DNA from: Gammaproteobacteria bacterium
GTDB taxonomy: Bacteria > Pseudomonadota > Gammaproteobacteria > SZUA-229
Assembly (NCBI GenBank): GCA_029287815.1
Contig: JARFQK010000188.1
Location: 1 to 7,022, forward strand
Direction of reading: 5' to 3'
DNA: 7,022 nucleotides
A model generated the notes under the pieces. The model was not told the origin of the DNA and did not search any database. It worked only from the letters and a program-made list of their open reading frames with translations. Below, in pieces: positions 6,758 to 7,022 of this stretch (position 1 is its first letter; each line of letters opens with the position of its first letter). A program made the position numbers and the translations under genes.

Positions 6758-7022
6758 TCAGCCGAGCAACTGCTTCAACGAGTCGAGATGCGAACGTCCT
6801 TTTTCCTGGGTTGATTTCTGTGCGGGCCCCTCACCCCCGCCTATCCACTCCAGCTCATCTTTCGGGAGTTCGTCCAGAAAACGGCTGGGCTCACAGACCA
6901 CGCGCTCGCCGTAACGCTTGCGTGTTCGCGCCATCGTCAGCGTCAGGCTGCGCCGTGCGCGGGTGATGCCAACGTACGCCAGGCGCCGCTCTTCCTCGAT
7001 ATTTTCTTCGTCGATACTGGTC
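6758..7022 (-). CDS. rep: Rep-type ATP-dependent DNA helicase, C-terminal 87 residues
   Basis: Only the 3' end of the gene is present: 87 codons entering from the window edge, ending in TGA at 6760-6758. The stretch EEERRLAYVGITRARRSLTL is helicase motif VI of UvrD/Rep/PcrA superfamily 1 enzymes, whose arginines contact ATP. The following region, with CEPSRFLDELPKDELEW, is characteristic of Rep rather than UvrD, which usually has a longer, different tail. Rep is a 3'-to-5' helicase that removes protein obstacles ahead of the replication fork. The short polar tail ending SLKQLLG closes the protein. The full protein would be about 670 residues by family comparison, so most of it is outside. A PcrA-like or other UvrD-family enzyme is the alternative. 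Confidence 0.87.
   Translation of the reverse strand, partial: TSIDEENIEEERRLAYVGITRARRSLTLTMARTRKRYGERVVCEPSRFLDELPKDELEWIGGGEGPAQKSTQEKGRSHLDSLKQLLG

Noticed and set aside
6564..6914. 116-codon plus-strand frame near the right end
   Set aside because: Its first half is the diverged repeat copy and its second half is antisense to the Rep helicase tail.

Overview
The window looks like a chromosomal segment of a sulfur-oxidising gammaproteobacterium. The evidence is a complete soeABC operon (membrane-bound, cytoplasm-facing sulfite dehydrogenase), a Rep-type helicase whose tail reads like gammaproteobacterial Rep, and intergenic repeat families of a kind common in Gammaproteobacteria. Base composition is moderately GC-rich in the genes, with AT-rich patches in the spacer before soeA. 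The species cannot be fixed from the sequence alone.

Layout: all genes lie on the minus strand, so they are read from high to low coordinates. 7022-6758 is the C-terminal end of a Rep-family DNA helicase. 6757-6051 is a 707-bp non-coding spacer made largely of dispersed repeats: a 202-bp element bounded by inverted ACCGCAGAG-type ends (6523-6724), containing a degenerate copy (6554-6670) of part of a neighbouring element; then a 248-bp MITE-like element with perfect 21-bp terminal inverted repeats (6244-6491) and a large internal foldback; then an AT-rich leader before soeA. 6050-1396 is soeA-soeB-soeC, with a 4-bp ATGA overlap between soeA and soeB and 21 nt between soeB and soeC. 1395-1167 is a short spacer holding two nested inverted repeats, and 1166-1 is the N-terminal 388 codons of a Ycf46-like AAA+ ATPase that continues out of the window.

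How the genes work together: SoeA (molybdopterin and one [4Fe-4S] cluster, no Tat signal) should oxidise sulfite to sulfate in the cytoplasm. SoeB (four [4Fe-4S] clusters) carries the electrons to SoeC, an eight-helix membrane anchor that passes them to the quinone pool. The helicase and the AAA+ protein have no evident link to this pathway and are probably just neighbours.

The most unusual part of the window is the non-coding DNA. On both sides of the soe operon a pair of inverted ACCGC(A/G)AAG-like arms encloses a different dispersed repeat. I found no sign of a wholly new protein system.
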